A stretch of 64,000 bases of DNA from Tsukamurella pulmonis (GTDB lineage: Bacteria > Actinomycetota > Actinomycetes > Mycobacteriales > Mycobacteriaceae): contig NZ_FNLF01000002.1 of NCBI RefSeq assembly GCF_900103175.1, positions 1,874,136 to 1,938,135 of the forward strand, in the 5' to 3' direction. The stretch's first letter is position 1. Each line of letters starts with the position of its first letter. The position numbers and the translations under genes were made by a program. Below the pieces are notes generated by a model that was not told where the DNA came from, searched no databases, and saw only the letters and a list, made by a program, of their open reading frames with translations. Positions 45,572-53,303 of this stretch are shown here, one piece after another.

Positions 45572-46060
45572 ATGAGCGCTGACGAGGTCGCGACGCCCTC
45601 CGGATCCGACGGTGACCGACTGGCGGAACAGGTACAGGACCTGGCCCGGATCCTGGCGCGGCAGGCCGGCACCGTCGAGCGGTTGGCGGACGCCGAGCAG
45701 GCCCGCGCGGCCCGCGATCGGGCCGGTGCCGACCTGCCGCTCGTCGTCGAGCTGTTCGCCCTCCTGGGCGAGGTGACGGCGTGCGCGGACACCGCCGGAT
45801 CCGAGCGCGAGCGCGCGGCGTTCGCCGCCGTCGCCGCGCGCGTCGAGCGCCTGCTCGTGGGGCGCGGCGGCACGGTCGTGGTGCCCGCCGTCGGCGACGT
45901 CTTCGACGCGGCCGTGATGGAGGCTGCGGACGTGGTCGACGCCGCCGACGCCGGCGAGGACCGCACCGTCGAGGCGGTCCTGGCGCCGGGGCTGAGCGTG
46001 CCCGGGCGTTCGGTGCGCCCCGCACGGGTCGTGGTCCGACGGTTCCGCGGTCAGGCGTAG
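45572..46060 (+). CDS. GrpE-like nucleotide exchange factor
   Basis: 162 residues. A short N-terminal helix (DRLAEQVQDLARILARQAGTVERLADAE region) is followed by a helical core and the GrpE beta-wing: GDVFDAAVMEAADVVDA (108-124), VEAVLAPGLSVPGRSVRPARVVV (133-155), matching the end of GrpE proteins. The long coiled N-terminal helix of canonical GrpE is shortened. It should release ADP from the divergent Hsp70. ATG 45572 is chosen. Confidence 0.75.
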   Translation: MSADEVATPSGSDGDRLAEQVQDLARILARQAGTVERLADAEQARAARDRAGADLPLVVELFALLGEVTACADTAGSERERAAFAAVAARVERLLVGRGGTVVVPAVGDVFDAAVMEAADVVDAADAGEDRTVEAVLAPGLSVPGRSVRPARVVVRRFRGQA

Positions 46061-46070
46061 CATCCTCGGG

Positions 46071-46142
46071 GTGCAGTGCCTCCTCACGAGTCGGCGGTTC
46101 GTCGACCAGGTGCAGACGGCCAGCGCGCTCTGTCGCCGCTGA
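46071..46142 (+). CDS. leaderless 23-codon leader peptide (sulphur-type attenuator ORF)
   Basis: GTG at 46071, 23 residues ending in TASALCRR then TGA. TAGCAT (46058-46063) lies seven bases upstream, so the transcript would begin at the GTG. LTSRRFVD and SALCRR match the pattern of actinobacterial putative leader peptides found before sulphur-related genes, which is my recollection of that family. It precedes the DAACS transporter by 62 bases; a weak CGCCC-N6-GGGCG hairpin (46168-46183) follows. Cys codons at positions 3 and 21 would let ribosome stalling sense cysteine. Confidence 0.65.
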   Translation: MQCLLTSRRFVDQVQTASALCRR

Positions 46143-46204
46143 TCCGTCCCTTTCCGCACGTCTTCTCCGCCCACATCCGGGCGCTCCTACCTAAGGACAC
46201 GACC

Positions 46205-47599
46205 ATGTCGTCCTCTGCCGCCACCCCTGCGCAGAAGCCCTCTCGTATCCCGCCGCTGCTGAAGAACTTCGGCTTCCAGATCATCGTCGGCCTCGTCGCC
46301 GGCGTGCTGCTGGGCCTGCTCGCCCGCAGCATGGCCCCGGCCGCCGACGGCAACGTCAACTGGCTGGTCGGCACGCTCAAGACCATCGGTTCGAGCTACG
46401 TCAAGCTGCTCACCGTGGCCGTCGTGCCGCTCGTGGTCACGGCCGTCATCGCCTCGATCGCCAACCTGCGCAACGTGACCAACGCGGCGCGGCTGGCGGG
46501 CAAGACGCTGCTGTGGTTCGCGATCACCGCCTTCATCTCGGTGATCATCGGCATCATCCTCGGCCTGGTGCTGCAGCCCGGCGCGCACACCACCGTCACC
46601 GGTGACGGCAAGGCACCGTCGAGCACCGGCTCCTGGTGGGCCTTCCTGACCGGTCTGGTCCCGTCGAACTTCCTCGGCCTGCAGGCCAAGGCCTCCGACG
46701 GGTCCGTCTCGCTGAGCTTCAACGTGCTGCAGGTGCTCGTCGTCGCTGCCGCGATCGGTATCGCCGCGCTCAAGGTGGGCGACAAGGCCGAGCCCTTCAT
46801 CGCGTTCAACGCCTCGCTGCTCGCGATCATCCAGAAGGTGCTGTGGTGGATCATCCGCCTGGCACCGATCGGCACCGCCGCGCTCATCGGCACCGCGGTC
46901 GCGACGTACGGCTGGGACGCGATCGGCTCGCTCGGCGTCTTCACGGGCGCGATCTACCTGGGCCTGCTGATCGTCGGCCTGATCGTGTACCCGCTGATCG
47001 TCAAGGCGCACGGCCTGTCGGTCAAGCAGTTCTTCAGCGGCGTGTGGCCCGCGGCGCAGCTCGGCTTCGTCTCCCGCAGCTCCATCGGCACCCTGCCCGT
47101 CACGGAACGCGTCACCGAGCGCAACCTCGGCGTGCCGCGCGAGTACGCGTCGTTCGCCGTCCCGCTCGGCGCGACCACCAAGATGGACGGCTGCGCCGCG
47201 ATCTACCCGGCCATCGCGGCGATCTTCGTCGCGCAGTTCTTCCACGTCCCGCTCGGCCTCACGGACTACCTGCTCATCGTGATCGTCTCGGTGATCGGTT
47301 CGGCCGCCACGGCGGGAACGACCGGCGCGACGGTCATGCTGACGCTGACCCTGTCGACGCTCGGCCTGCCGCTCGCGGGCGTCGGCCTGCTGCTGGCCGT
47401 CGAGCCGATCGTCGACATGGGCCGCACCGCGCTCAACGTGACCGGCCAGGCGCTGGTGCCGACGATCGTCGCCAAGCAGGAGGGCATCCTCGACGAGGAG
47501 GCCTACAACGCGCCGCGCAAGGACGTCTACGCCGACGAGTCGGCCGACGAAGCCGCGGACGCCGCGGACGCCGGGGCGAAGGTGTCCGCTACAGCGTGA
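46205..47599 (+). CDS. dicarboxylate/amino acid:cation symporter (DAACS family)
   Basis: 464 residues, eight helices and two hairpins. RSSIGTLP matches the hairpin-1 serine motif, KMDGCAAIYPAIAAIF the NMDG-type sodium site, and PIVDMGRTALNVTGQAL the substrate site. The family includes DctA, glutamate symporters and the cystine symporter TcyP. The upstream cysteine-type leader peptide makes cystine or another sulphur amino acid a plausible substrate. ATG 46205 follows TAAGGACACG. The 3' end overlaps the convergent oxidoreductase gene by 11 bases. Confidence 0.85.
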   Translation: MSSSAATPAQKPSRIPPLLKNFGFQIIVGLVAGVLLGLLARSMAPAADGNVNWLVGTLKTIGSSYVKLLTVAVVPLVVTAVIASIANLRNVTNAARLAGKTLLWFAITAFISVIIGIILGLVLQPGAHTTVTGDGKAPSSTGSWWAFLTGLVPSNFLGLQAKASDGSVSLSFNVLQVLVVAAAIGIAALKVGDKAEPFIAFNASLLAIIQKVLWWIIRLAPIGTAALIGTAVATYGWDAIGSLGVFTGAIYLGLLIVGLIVYPLIVKAHGLSVKQFFSGVWPAAQLGFVSRSSIGTLPVTERVTERNLGVPREYASFAVPLGATTKMDGCAAIYPAIAAIFVAQFFHVPLGLTDYLLIVIVSVIGSAATAGTTGATVMLTLTLSTLGLPLAGVGLLLAVEPIVDMGRTALNVTGQALVPTIVAKQEGILDEEAYNAPRKDVYADESADEAADAADAGAKVSATA

Positions 47600-48494
47600 G
47601 CACCACCCGCCGGCCCGCGGTGTCCGCCCGCCAGACCTCGGCGACGGACTCCGCGGGCACGGCGGTGACGTCGATCTCGATCCCGAGATCGACGGCGGTC
47701 GCGAGGATCGACGGCCGCGCGGCGACCACCTCCTCCGCGGTGAACGATCCGAATCCGCTGCCCAGCAGGCGGATGTCGGTCGAGCGCAGCAGCGCGCCGG
47801 GCAAAGCGATCTCCGTGCCCGCCATCGTGCCGATCTGCACGAACTGCGACGGCCCGCGCTTCTCGAGCGCGGCCAGAGTCAGCTCCGCGGGCCTGCCCCA
47901 CAGGTAGTCGAACACCACATCGATCTTCTCGGCGCGCAGCGCCGCGGCGATGTCCTCTTCGGGGGCGCGCAGATCGATGGTCGCGTCCGCCCCGACCGTG
48001 CTCAGCACGGCCGTGTTCCGTCCCGCCGCGATCACCCGCGCCCCGAGACGACGCGCCAGCGCCACCGCGGGTCGCCCCGAGCCGCCCGTCGCGCCGAGCA
48101 CCAGCACCGTCTGTCCCGGCCGCACCCGGACGCGGACCGTCATCGCCATCCACGAGGACATGACGGCGTTCATCGCGGCCGCCGCCTGGAGGTCGTCGAG
48201 CGCGTCCGGCACGTCGACCAGGGCTGATTCAGGGACGGCGATCCGTGGCGCCGCAGTGCCCGGCGCGGAGACGTAGACCCGGCGGCCGTCGTCGGTGACC
48301 CCGACGCCGTCGACCCCGATCACGAATCCGGGCGCCGGCGGCGAGGCGTAGTGCCGCCCGTCGGCGATGCCGCGCGCGAGGTTGTGCAGCGCGACGGCGC
48401 GCATCGTGACGGGGACGAGCCCCGGATCCGTGGCGACGGCGGGCGCGTCGGCCCAGACGGGGGTCGCGGCGTAGGTGGCGAGTGCGGCCTGCAT
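47589..48494 (-). CDS. zinc-independent quinone oxidoreductase-like (MDR) protein
   Basis: 301 residues. An N-terminal GroES-like domain is followed by a Rossmann fold with the NADPH loop LGATGGSG (133-140). No structural or catalytic zinc cysteines are present, so it belongs to the quinone-oxidoreductase/enoyl-reductase branch of medium-chain dehydrogenases. It is divergent from a TetR gene with two operator palindromes between them, which points to induction by a reactive carbonyl or drug. Substrate unknown. Confidence 0.82.
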   Translation of the reverse strand: MQAALATYAATPVWADAPAVATDPGLVPVTMRAVALHNLARGIADGRHYASPPAPGFVIGVDGVGVTDDGRRVYVSAPGTAAPRIAVPESALVDVPDALDDLQAAAAMNAVMSSWMAMTVRVRVRPGQTVLVLGATGGSGRPAVALARRLGARVIAAGRNTAVLSTVGADATIDLRAPEEDIAAALRAEKIDVVFDYLWGRPAELTLAALEKRGPSQFVQIGTMAGTEIALPGALLRSTDIRLLGSGFGSFTAEEVVAARPSILATAVDLGIEIDVTAVPAESVAEVWRADTAGRRVVLTL

Positions 48495-48503
48495 GACATC
48501 TCC

Positions 48504-48542
48504 TTAACGGTGTTAAATCGATGTCCACCTTAACAGCGTTAA
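48504..48542. promoter_or_regulatory. two TTAAC-N3-GTTAA operators
   Basis: TTAACGGTGTTAA (48504-48516) and TTAACAGCGTTAA (48530-48542) are 13-bp palindromes with centres 26 bases apart. The first overlaps the translation initiation region of the oxidoreductase gene. The second overlaps the -10 box TAAGCT (48540-48545) of the tetR gene. This predicts repression of both divergent genes by the TetR protein. Confidence 0.8.
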
Positions 48543-48551
48543 GCTGGGTGC

Positions 48552-49181
48552 GTGGGACTCACGCGTGCGGATGTGGTGACGGCGGCGCTGGCCGTGCTCG
48601 ACGAGGTCGGCGTCGAGGGGCTGACCCTGCGCCGGATCGCCGACCGCCTCGAGGTCAAGGCGCCCGCCCTGTACTGGCACGTCGCCTCCAAGCGCGACCT
48701 GCTCGACGAGATGGCCACCGAACTCATGCGCCGCGCACTGCCCGTCGGGCCGCCCGCCGTCGACTGGCGCGCCGAACTGCTCGACGGCGCCCGCCGGCTG
48801 CGCTCCGTGCTGCGTGCGCACACCGACGGTGCGCGGGTCTTCAGCGGCACGAAGTTCACGGATGTGGAAGTGGTGCGCGCGAGCGAGCGGCCGCTGCGCC
48901 TGCTCGTGGACGCCGGGTTCCCGCTGCGCGACGCCGCCCTCGCGCTGGCGAGCCTGCGCGACCTCGTGGTCGGCTTCGTCATCGAGGAGCAGGAGGTCTT
49001 CGGCGCCGACGGTACGCCGACCGACGGCTACGACCCGACGGCCCGCGCGGAGGCGATCGGCACGCGCACGCACCCACTCGCGGCGCAGGCCGGGCCGACC
49101 GCCTGGGGGCCGCCGGGCGAACGCTTCGACGACGCCGTGCGGCTGGTGCTCGACGGCCTCGCCGCGCGGCTACCCGCCTGA
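48552..49181 (+). CDS. TetR-family regulator (TetR class C-terminal domain)
   Basis: 209 residues. The helix-turn-helix LTLRRIADRLEVKAPALYWHVASKRDLLDEM is followed by a TetR_C-type ligand-binding domain (LVDAGFPLRDAALALASLRDLVVGFVIEEQ). The GTG lies six bases after TAAGCT, and an operator covers that box, so it should repress itself and the divergent oxidoreductase. Confidence 0.88.
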   Translation: MGLTRADVVTAALAVLDEVGVEGLTLRRIADRLEVKAPALYWHVASKRDLLDEMATELMRRALPVGPPAVDWRAELLDGARRLRSVLRAHTDGARVFSGTKFTDVEVVRASERPLRLLVDAGFPLRDAALALASLRDLVVGFVIEEQEVFGADGTPTDGYDPTARAEAIGTRTHPLAAQAGPTAWGPPGERFDDAVRLVLDGLAARLPA

Positions 49182-49201
49182 GTCGCGCAACAGGGCCTGC
49201 A

Positions 49202-49216
49202 GGGCGGCGTCCGCCC
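49202..49216. terminator. weak hairpin between convergent genes
   Basis: GGGCGG, loop CGT, CCGCCC. Short stem, no T-run. It lies in the 52-base gap between tetR and the esterase gene ends. Confidence 0.3.
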
Positions 49217-49233
49217 CGCGCAGGGTGCTGTGC

Positions 49234-50709
49234 TCAGGCCGGCGCGAACGGCGCCGGCGGGCGGCCGTCCCAGATGCGGCGCGAACGCTCCTCGGGATAG
49301 GGCGCCGTCGTCGAGGCCGCGTCGAGGAGGCGCGTACTGCGGCGCTCCGCCTCGTAGCGGGCCCATCCGGGATCGCCCGTGCGGCAGAAGCGCACCCACG
49401 CGCTGCGTACCTCGTCCGAGAGCGCCCGCAGCGCGGGCGCGGCGTCCTCGCCGAAGAACAGGACGCCGGTGGGGCTCGCGAGGGTTCCGAAGGCGAGCGG
49501 GACGTCGATGCTGTGGCCGGCGCCGAACTCCTCGGTCTCCCAGCGGATCTCGAACAGGTGCGAGATGCCGCCAGCGGCGGCGTTCGCCTCGGCGAGTAGG
49601 GCCGACGGCATGCGGAAGGTGGCGTCCGAGTACACGATCTCCACCATCTCGTCGGCCGCCGCGTCCGGGTACGCGGCGCGGTACTCGGCCGGATCGCCGG
49701 GCGCGAACACCTCCAGCGCCGTGGCTGCGTCCTCCTCGGTGAACGTGCCGCGCACTCCGATCATCACGCTGAACAGCCGGAACTCGTCGCGCATGTGACC
49801 GACGAGCAGATCGATGCCCGCGGCGTTCCCGTCGGTCAGCGCCTCCCACGGGGTCTGCGGCAGCAGGTCGTCGTCGATGACCGGGCAGACGACGATACCC
49901 AGGTGGGCGAGGCGGCCCCATCGCTCACGGTGCGCGGGGGAGTCTGCGCAGAGGGCGGTGACCTCCTCGGCGAGGCGCTGCGGCGGGACGTCTGCGAACC
50001 CCGCCGCGGTCGGCGCGACGCCGAGACGCTCCGCGAGCGCGGCCGTCACCTCCCTCGCCAGCGCCGGGGTGATGTTCAGTCCGGGGACGGAGTGGGTGAT
50101 GGCCCGGCGGAACAGCGTTCGCGCGTGCGGGATCGTGAGCAGGGCGGCGACGGATCCGGCGCCGCCCGACGTGCCGGCGATCGTGACCGCCTCGGGGTCG
50201 CCGCCGAACGCGGCGATGTTGCGCCGGATCCACTCGAGCGCGGCGATCTGGTCGAGCAGCCCCCGGTTCGACGGTGCGCCGTCCAGCAGCGCGAAGCCCT
50301 CGGCCCCCATCCGGCACTGGACGATCACGACCACGAGGCCCTCGAGGGCGAGCGCGGTGGGATCGAACATCGGATCGGCCGCGGTGCCCGCCATGTAGCC
50401 GCCGCAGGAGATCCACACCAGCACGGGCAGTTCGGACGCGCCGGTGTCCGGTGCGCACACGCCGACGGTGAGCCAGTTCGCGTCGTCCGACGCCCCGGCC
50501 TTCGGACCCGGCCCCGATTGCGGCGGCGGGGGCCCGAACTCGGCCGCGGACCGGACCCCGTCCCAGTGGGGGACCGGTGCCGGCGCGGCGAAGCGCAACG
50601 CCCCGACCGGTGGCTGCGCGTAGGGGATACCGCGGAAGGCGAGGGTGCCGCCGAGCCGACGGCCCTCGACGACGCCCTCCGCGGTGCGGACTCGGGGATG
50701 TGCGCGCAT
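49234..50709 (-). CDS. type B carboxylesterase
   Basis: 491 residues from ATG 50709, which follows AGAGAGGTGATCG. Nucleophile Ser181 is in AGTSGGAGS; HMRDEFRLF and FGAGHSIDVPLAFG hold the acidic and His members. The oxyanion loop reads WISCGGY instead of the usual HGGGF. RGIPYAQPPVGALRF and FGGDPEAVTIAGTSGG are classical. No signal peptide, so cytoplasmic. It is divergent from a TetR gene that likely controls it. Confidence 0.88.
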   Translation of the reverse strand: MRAHPRVRTAEGVVEGRRLGGTLAFRGIPYAQPPVGALRFAAPAPVPHWDGVRSAAEFGPPPPQSGPGPKAGASDDANWLTVGVCAPDTGASELPVLVWISCGGYMAGTAADPMFDPTALALEGLVVVIVQCRMGAEGFALLDGAPSNRGLLDQIAALEWIRRNIAAFGGDPEAVTIAGTSGGAGSVAALLTIPHARTLFRRAITHSVPGLNITPALAREVTAALAERLGVAPTAAGFADVPPQRLAEEVTALCADSPAHRERWGRLAHLGIVVCPVIDDDLLPQTPWEALTDGNAAGIDLLVGHMRDEFRLFSVMIGVRGTFTEEDAATALEVFAPGDPAEYRAAYPDAAADEMVEIVYSDATFRMPSALLAEANAAAGGISHLFEIRWETEEFGAGHSIDVPLAFGTLASPTGVLFFGEDAAPALRALSDEVRSAWVRFCRTGDPGWARYEAERRSTRLLDAASTTAPYPEERSRRIWDGRPPAPFAPA

Positions 50710-50757
50710 ATCGATCACCTCTCTGTGGCGCGTCGTGCACCTCACGTTATCAGCCAG

Positions 50758-50779
50758 GTGTATTATTTCAAGTGTATTA
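50758..50779. promoter_or_regulatory. direct repeats between esterase and tetR genes
   Basis: GTGTATTA occurs at 50758-50765 and 50772-50779, a 14-base period, in the most A/T-rich stretch of the divergent region. It may be a tandem half-site operator or contain -10 boxes for both directions. Confidence 0.45.
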
Positions 50780-50797
50780 GAAAGAGTGAGGGGCGAC

Positions 50798-51394
50798 GTG
50801 CCGAAACAGGTCGATCACCAGGAGCGCCGCGAGGAGATCGCCCGGGCGCTGTGGCGAGTCGTGGAGCGCTCCGGCGTGCAGCGGCTGAGCCTGCGCGAGG
50901 TGGCGAAGGAGGCCGCGATGTCGCACGGCCAGCTCCAGCACTACTTCGCCTCCCGGCAGGAGCTCCTCACCTTCGCGATGGACCTCGCCGCCGAGCGGAC
51001 GGCTGCACGGGTCGCGGAAGGGATCGCCCGACTCGGCCCCGATCCGCACCCGCGGGACATCCTGCGGCTCACCGTCATCGAGATGCTGCCGCTGCACGAG
51101 GACGCCCGCGCGACCAGCCGGATGAGCGCCGCCTACGTCCTCGAGGCGCTGCACGACGAGTCCGTGCGCACCCGCACGCGCGACGGCATGCTGCAGGGGC
51201 GCGCGCAGGTCGAGGAACTCCTCCGACAGGCGATCGACGACGGACAGATCGCGGCCGGTCGCGCACCGTCGACCGAGACGGACCGGGTGCTCGCGCTGAC
51301 CGGCCTGACGCCCCTGCTCGAGCTGGGGGTCATCACCGCCGACGATGCACTCGCCGCGGTCGATCGCCACCTGGACGAGCTGTTCGCGACCTGA
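50798..51394 (+). CDS. TetR-family regulator (BetI-like C-terminus)
   Basis: 198 residues. The helix-turn-helix is LSLREVAKEAAMSHGQLQHYFASRQEL, and the C-terminal part resembles BetI-type TetR proteins (HEDARATSRMSAAYVLEALHDE). GTG 50798 follows GAGTGAGGGGCG. It is divergent from the carboxylesterase, its likely target; the inducer is unknown. Confidence 0.85.
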   Translation: MPKQVDHQERREEIARALWRVVERSGVQRLSLREVAKEAAMSHGQLQHYFASRQELLTFAMDLAAERTAARVAEGIARLGPDPHPRDILRLTVIEMLPLHEDARATSRMSAAYVLEALHDESVRTRTRDGMLQGRAQVEELLRQAIDDGQIAAGRAPSTETDRVLALTGLTPLLELGVITADDALAAVDRHLDELFAT

Positions 51395-51420
51395 CCGGGC
51401 GGCGCGGTGTTGCGGCCCGG

Positions 51421-51450
51421 TGACATTCGTGTCAACGGTGATCGCCGTTG
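51421..51450. promoter_or_regulatory. two abutting palindromes upstream of the alanine symporter gene
   Basis: TGACA-N4-TGTCA (51421-51434) and CAACGG-N6-CCGTTG (51433-51450) share two bases. They end about 25 bases before the -10 box TAAAGT (51476-51481), so a bound protein would sit at or just upstream of the -35 region. Confidence 0.5.
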
Positions 51451-51487
51451 TGCTCCGCAGCGTTGGGGAGGCCTTTAAAGTTGCTCC

Positions 51488-53026
51488 ATGTCCGACCTGC
51501 TGACCACCTTGAACGAGTACGTGTGGAGCCCCGCGCTGATCTACCTGTGCCTCGGGGTGGGCGTGTACTTCTCGATCCGCTCCCGCCTGGTGCAGGTGCG
51601 CCAGATCCCCGCCATGCTGGGACAACTCATCCACGGCGAGAAATCGGCGTCGGGCGTGAGCTCCTTCCAGGCGCTCGCCATCTCGCTCGCCGGGCGGGTC
51701 GGCACCGGCAACATCGCCGGCGTGGCCACCGCGATCGCCTTCGGCGGTCCGGGCGCCGTGCTGTGGATGTGGGTGATGGCCTTCCTCGGCGCCTCCACCT
51801 CCTACGTCGAGTGCACGCTGGGCCAGATCTACAAGGAGCGCGACAAGCTGACGGGGGAGTATCGCGGCGGGCCCGCGTACTACTTCCGGCGCGCGCTCGC
51901 CCACGGCAAGTACGCCGTGGTGGGCAACGTCTACGGACTGATCTTCGCGGCCGTCACGGTGCTGGCCTGCGGCCTGCTGATGCCCATGGTGCAGGCCAAT
52001 TCGATGGCGACGGCGATGGAGAGCGCCTGGGGGATCGAGCCCTGGGTGGCCGCCATCGGCACCGTCATCGTGCTGGCCTTCGTCATCATCGGCGGCGTCA
52101 AGCGGATCGCCACCTTCGCGTCGATCGTGGTGCCGTTCATGGCGATCCTCTACATCGCCGCCGCCCTGATCATCATGGCCTTCAACGCCGGCGCGATCCC
52201 CGGCGTCATCGAGCTCATCGTCCGCGAGGCCTTCGATCTCTCCGCCGGCTTCGGCGCGCTCATCGGCACCGCGGTCATGTGGGGAGTCAAGCGCGGCGTC
52301 TACTCCAACGAGGCCGGGCAGGGCACCGGCCCGCACGCCGCCGCGGCCGCCGAGGTGAGCCACCCCGCCAAGCAGGGGCTCGCGCAGGCCTTCGCCGTCT
52401 ACGTGGACACGCTGTTCGTCTGCTCCGCCACCGCGTTCATCATCTTGAGCACCGGCGCGTACCGGGTCTACGAGGGGGATTCGATGTCCGGTCGCGTGCT
52501 CGCCGACGGTGGCGCGCTCACCGGCGACCCCGAGGTCGGGCCCGCCTACGCGCAGCAGGGCTTCGACACGGTCTTCAACGGCTCGGGCGCGAGCTTCATC
52601 GCGATCTCACTCGCCTTCTTCTGCTTCACCACGATCGTCGCCTACTACTACATGGCCGAGACCAACCTGCGCTTTCTGCTCGGCCGGGCGGCCACGGTGA
52701 TCGTCCCCGTCCTCAGCGCGCCGCTCGGCCGCATCCTGACCATGCTGCTGCAGATGCTGATCCTGGCGTCGGTGGCGGTCGGCGCCGTCTCCACCGCCAA
52801 GGACGCCTGGGCGATGGGCGATCTCGGCGTCGGGCTGATGGCCTGGCTCAACATCATCGGCATCCTGGTCCTGCAGAACGCCGCGTTCAAGACGCTCCGC
52901 GACTTCGAGCGGCAGCAGAAGATGGGGATCGACCCGCAGTTCGACCCGATCCCGCTGGGCATCACGAACGCGACCTTCTGGGAGGAGCGCGCGGCGTCGC
53001 GTCGCGCCGATCCCGTCGACGCCTAG
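51488..53026 (+). CDS. alanine/glycine:cation symporter (AGCS family)
   Basis: 512 residues with about eleven helices. LAGRVGTGNIAGVATAIAFGGPGAV is the AGCS signature, and SNEAGQGTGPHAAAAAEV the second conserved site. It imports alanine or glycine with sodium or protons. TAAAGT lies six bases before the ATG, a leaderless start. A palindrome pair lies upstream and a hairpin terminator follows. Confidence 0.92.
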   Translation: MSDLLTTLNEYVWSPALIYLCLGVGVYFSIRSRLVQVRQIPAMLGQLIHGEKSASGVSSFQALAISLAGRVGTGNIAGVATAIAFGGPGAVLWMWVMAFLGASTSYVECTLGQIYKERDKLTGEYRGGPAYYFRRALAHGKYAVVGNVYGLIFAAVTVLACGLLMPMVQANSMATAMESAWGIEPWVAAIGTVIVLAFVIIGGVKRIATFASIVVPFMAILYIAAALIIMAFNAGAIPGVIELIVREAFDLSAGFGALIGTAVMWGVKRGVYSNEAGQGTGPHAAAAAEVSHPAKQGLAQAFAVYVDTLFVCSATAFIILSTGAYRVYEGDSMSGRVLADGGALTGDPEVGPAYAQQGFDTVFNGSGASFIAISLAFFCFTTIVAYYYMAETNLRFLLGRAATVIVPVLSAPLGRILTMLLQMLILASVAVGAVSTAKDAWAMGDLGVGLMAWLNIIGILVLQNAAFKTLRDFERQQKMGIDPQFDPIPLGITNATFWEERAASRRADPVDA

Positions 53027-53038
53027 CCGCCCGGCGCC

Positions 53039-53075
53039 GCCGACCTGCGGAATCCCGGCGATTTCGCAGGTCGGC
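53039..53075 (+). terminator. hairpin terminator after the symporter gene
   Basis: A 15-base stem, GCCGACCTGCGGAAT with ATTTCGCAGGTCGGC, with one G-T pair and loop CCCGGCG. No T-tract. Its right arm holds the -35 element of the rpsB promoter. Confidence 0.6.
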
Positions 53076-53091
53076 GCCGTGGGCGTACACT
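53062..53091 (+). promoter_or_regulatory. rpsB promoter
   Basis: TTTCGC (53062-53067) and TACACT (53086-53091), 24 bases from start to start as in the rpsP promoter. The -35 part is embedded in the hairpin of the upstream terminator. Confidence 0.55.
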
Positions 53092-53303
53092 TGTTCCTGC
53101 ACTCCGTCCCTATGGCGGGGTGACTACGCGTGTTCCTTGAGGCGCCCTGGTTCGTTCTGGGCGCTGCCGTGCAGCGCGGTCTCCTTCACCGAAGGAGTGC
53201 AGTGCGGCGGAACACCAGGACACCGCGCATCGCCTCTCGCCCGCTGACCAGCGGAAACGAGGGTCGTCGCGGCGTGAACAACTGCAACTACGAAAGAGGC
53301 ATC
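53092..53303 (+). other. long rpsB 5' leader
   Basis: About 200 untranslated bases follow the rpsB -10 box. The segment has several possible stems (for example GGCGCCCTGG/ and GCGGTCTCCTTCACCGAAGGAGTGC). It may carry S2 autoregulation, but I recognise no known leader motif. Confidence 0.35.

Noticed and set aside
41038-45582. A 1514-codon open frame on the plus strand across the Hsp70 region
   Set aside because: It is antisense to four well-supported genes, its product is Arg/Gly/His-rich with no motif, and long antisense frames are expected where third codon positions are G or C.
53092-53303. Known ribosomal protein leader upstream of rpsB
   Set aside because: Several stems are possible, but I recognise no established leader motif; recorded only as a long leader.
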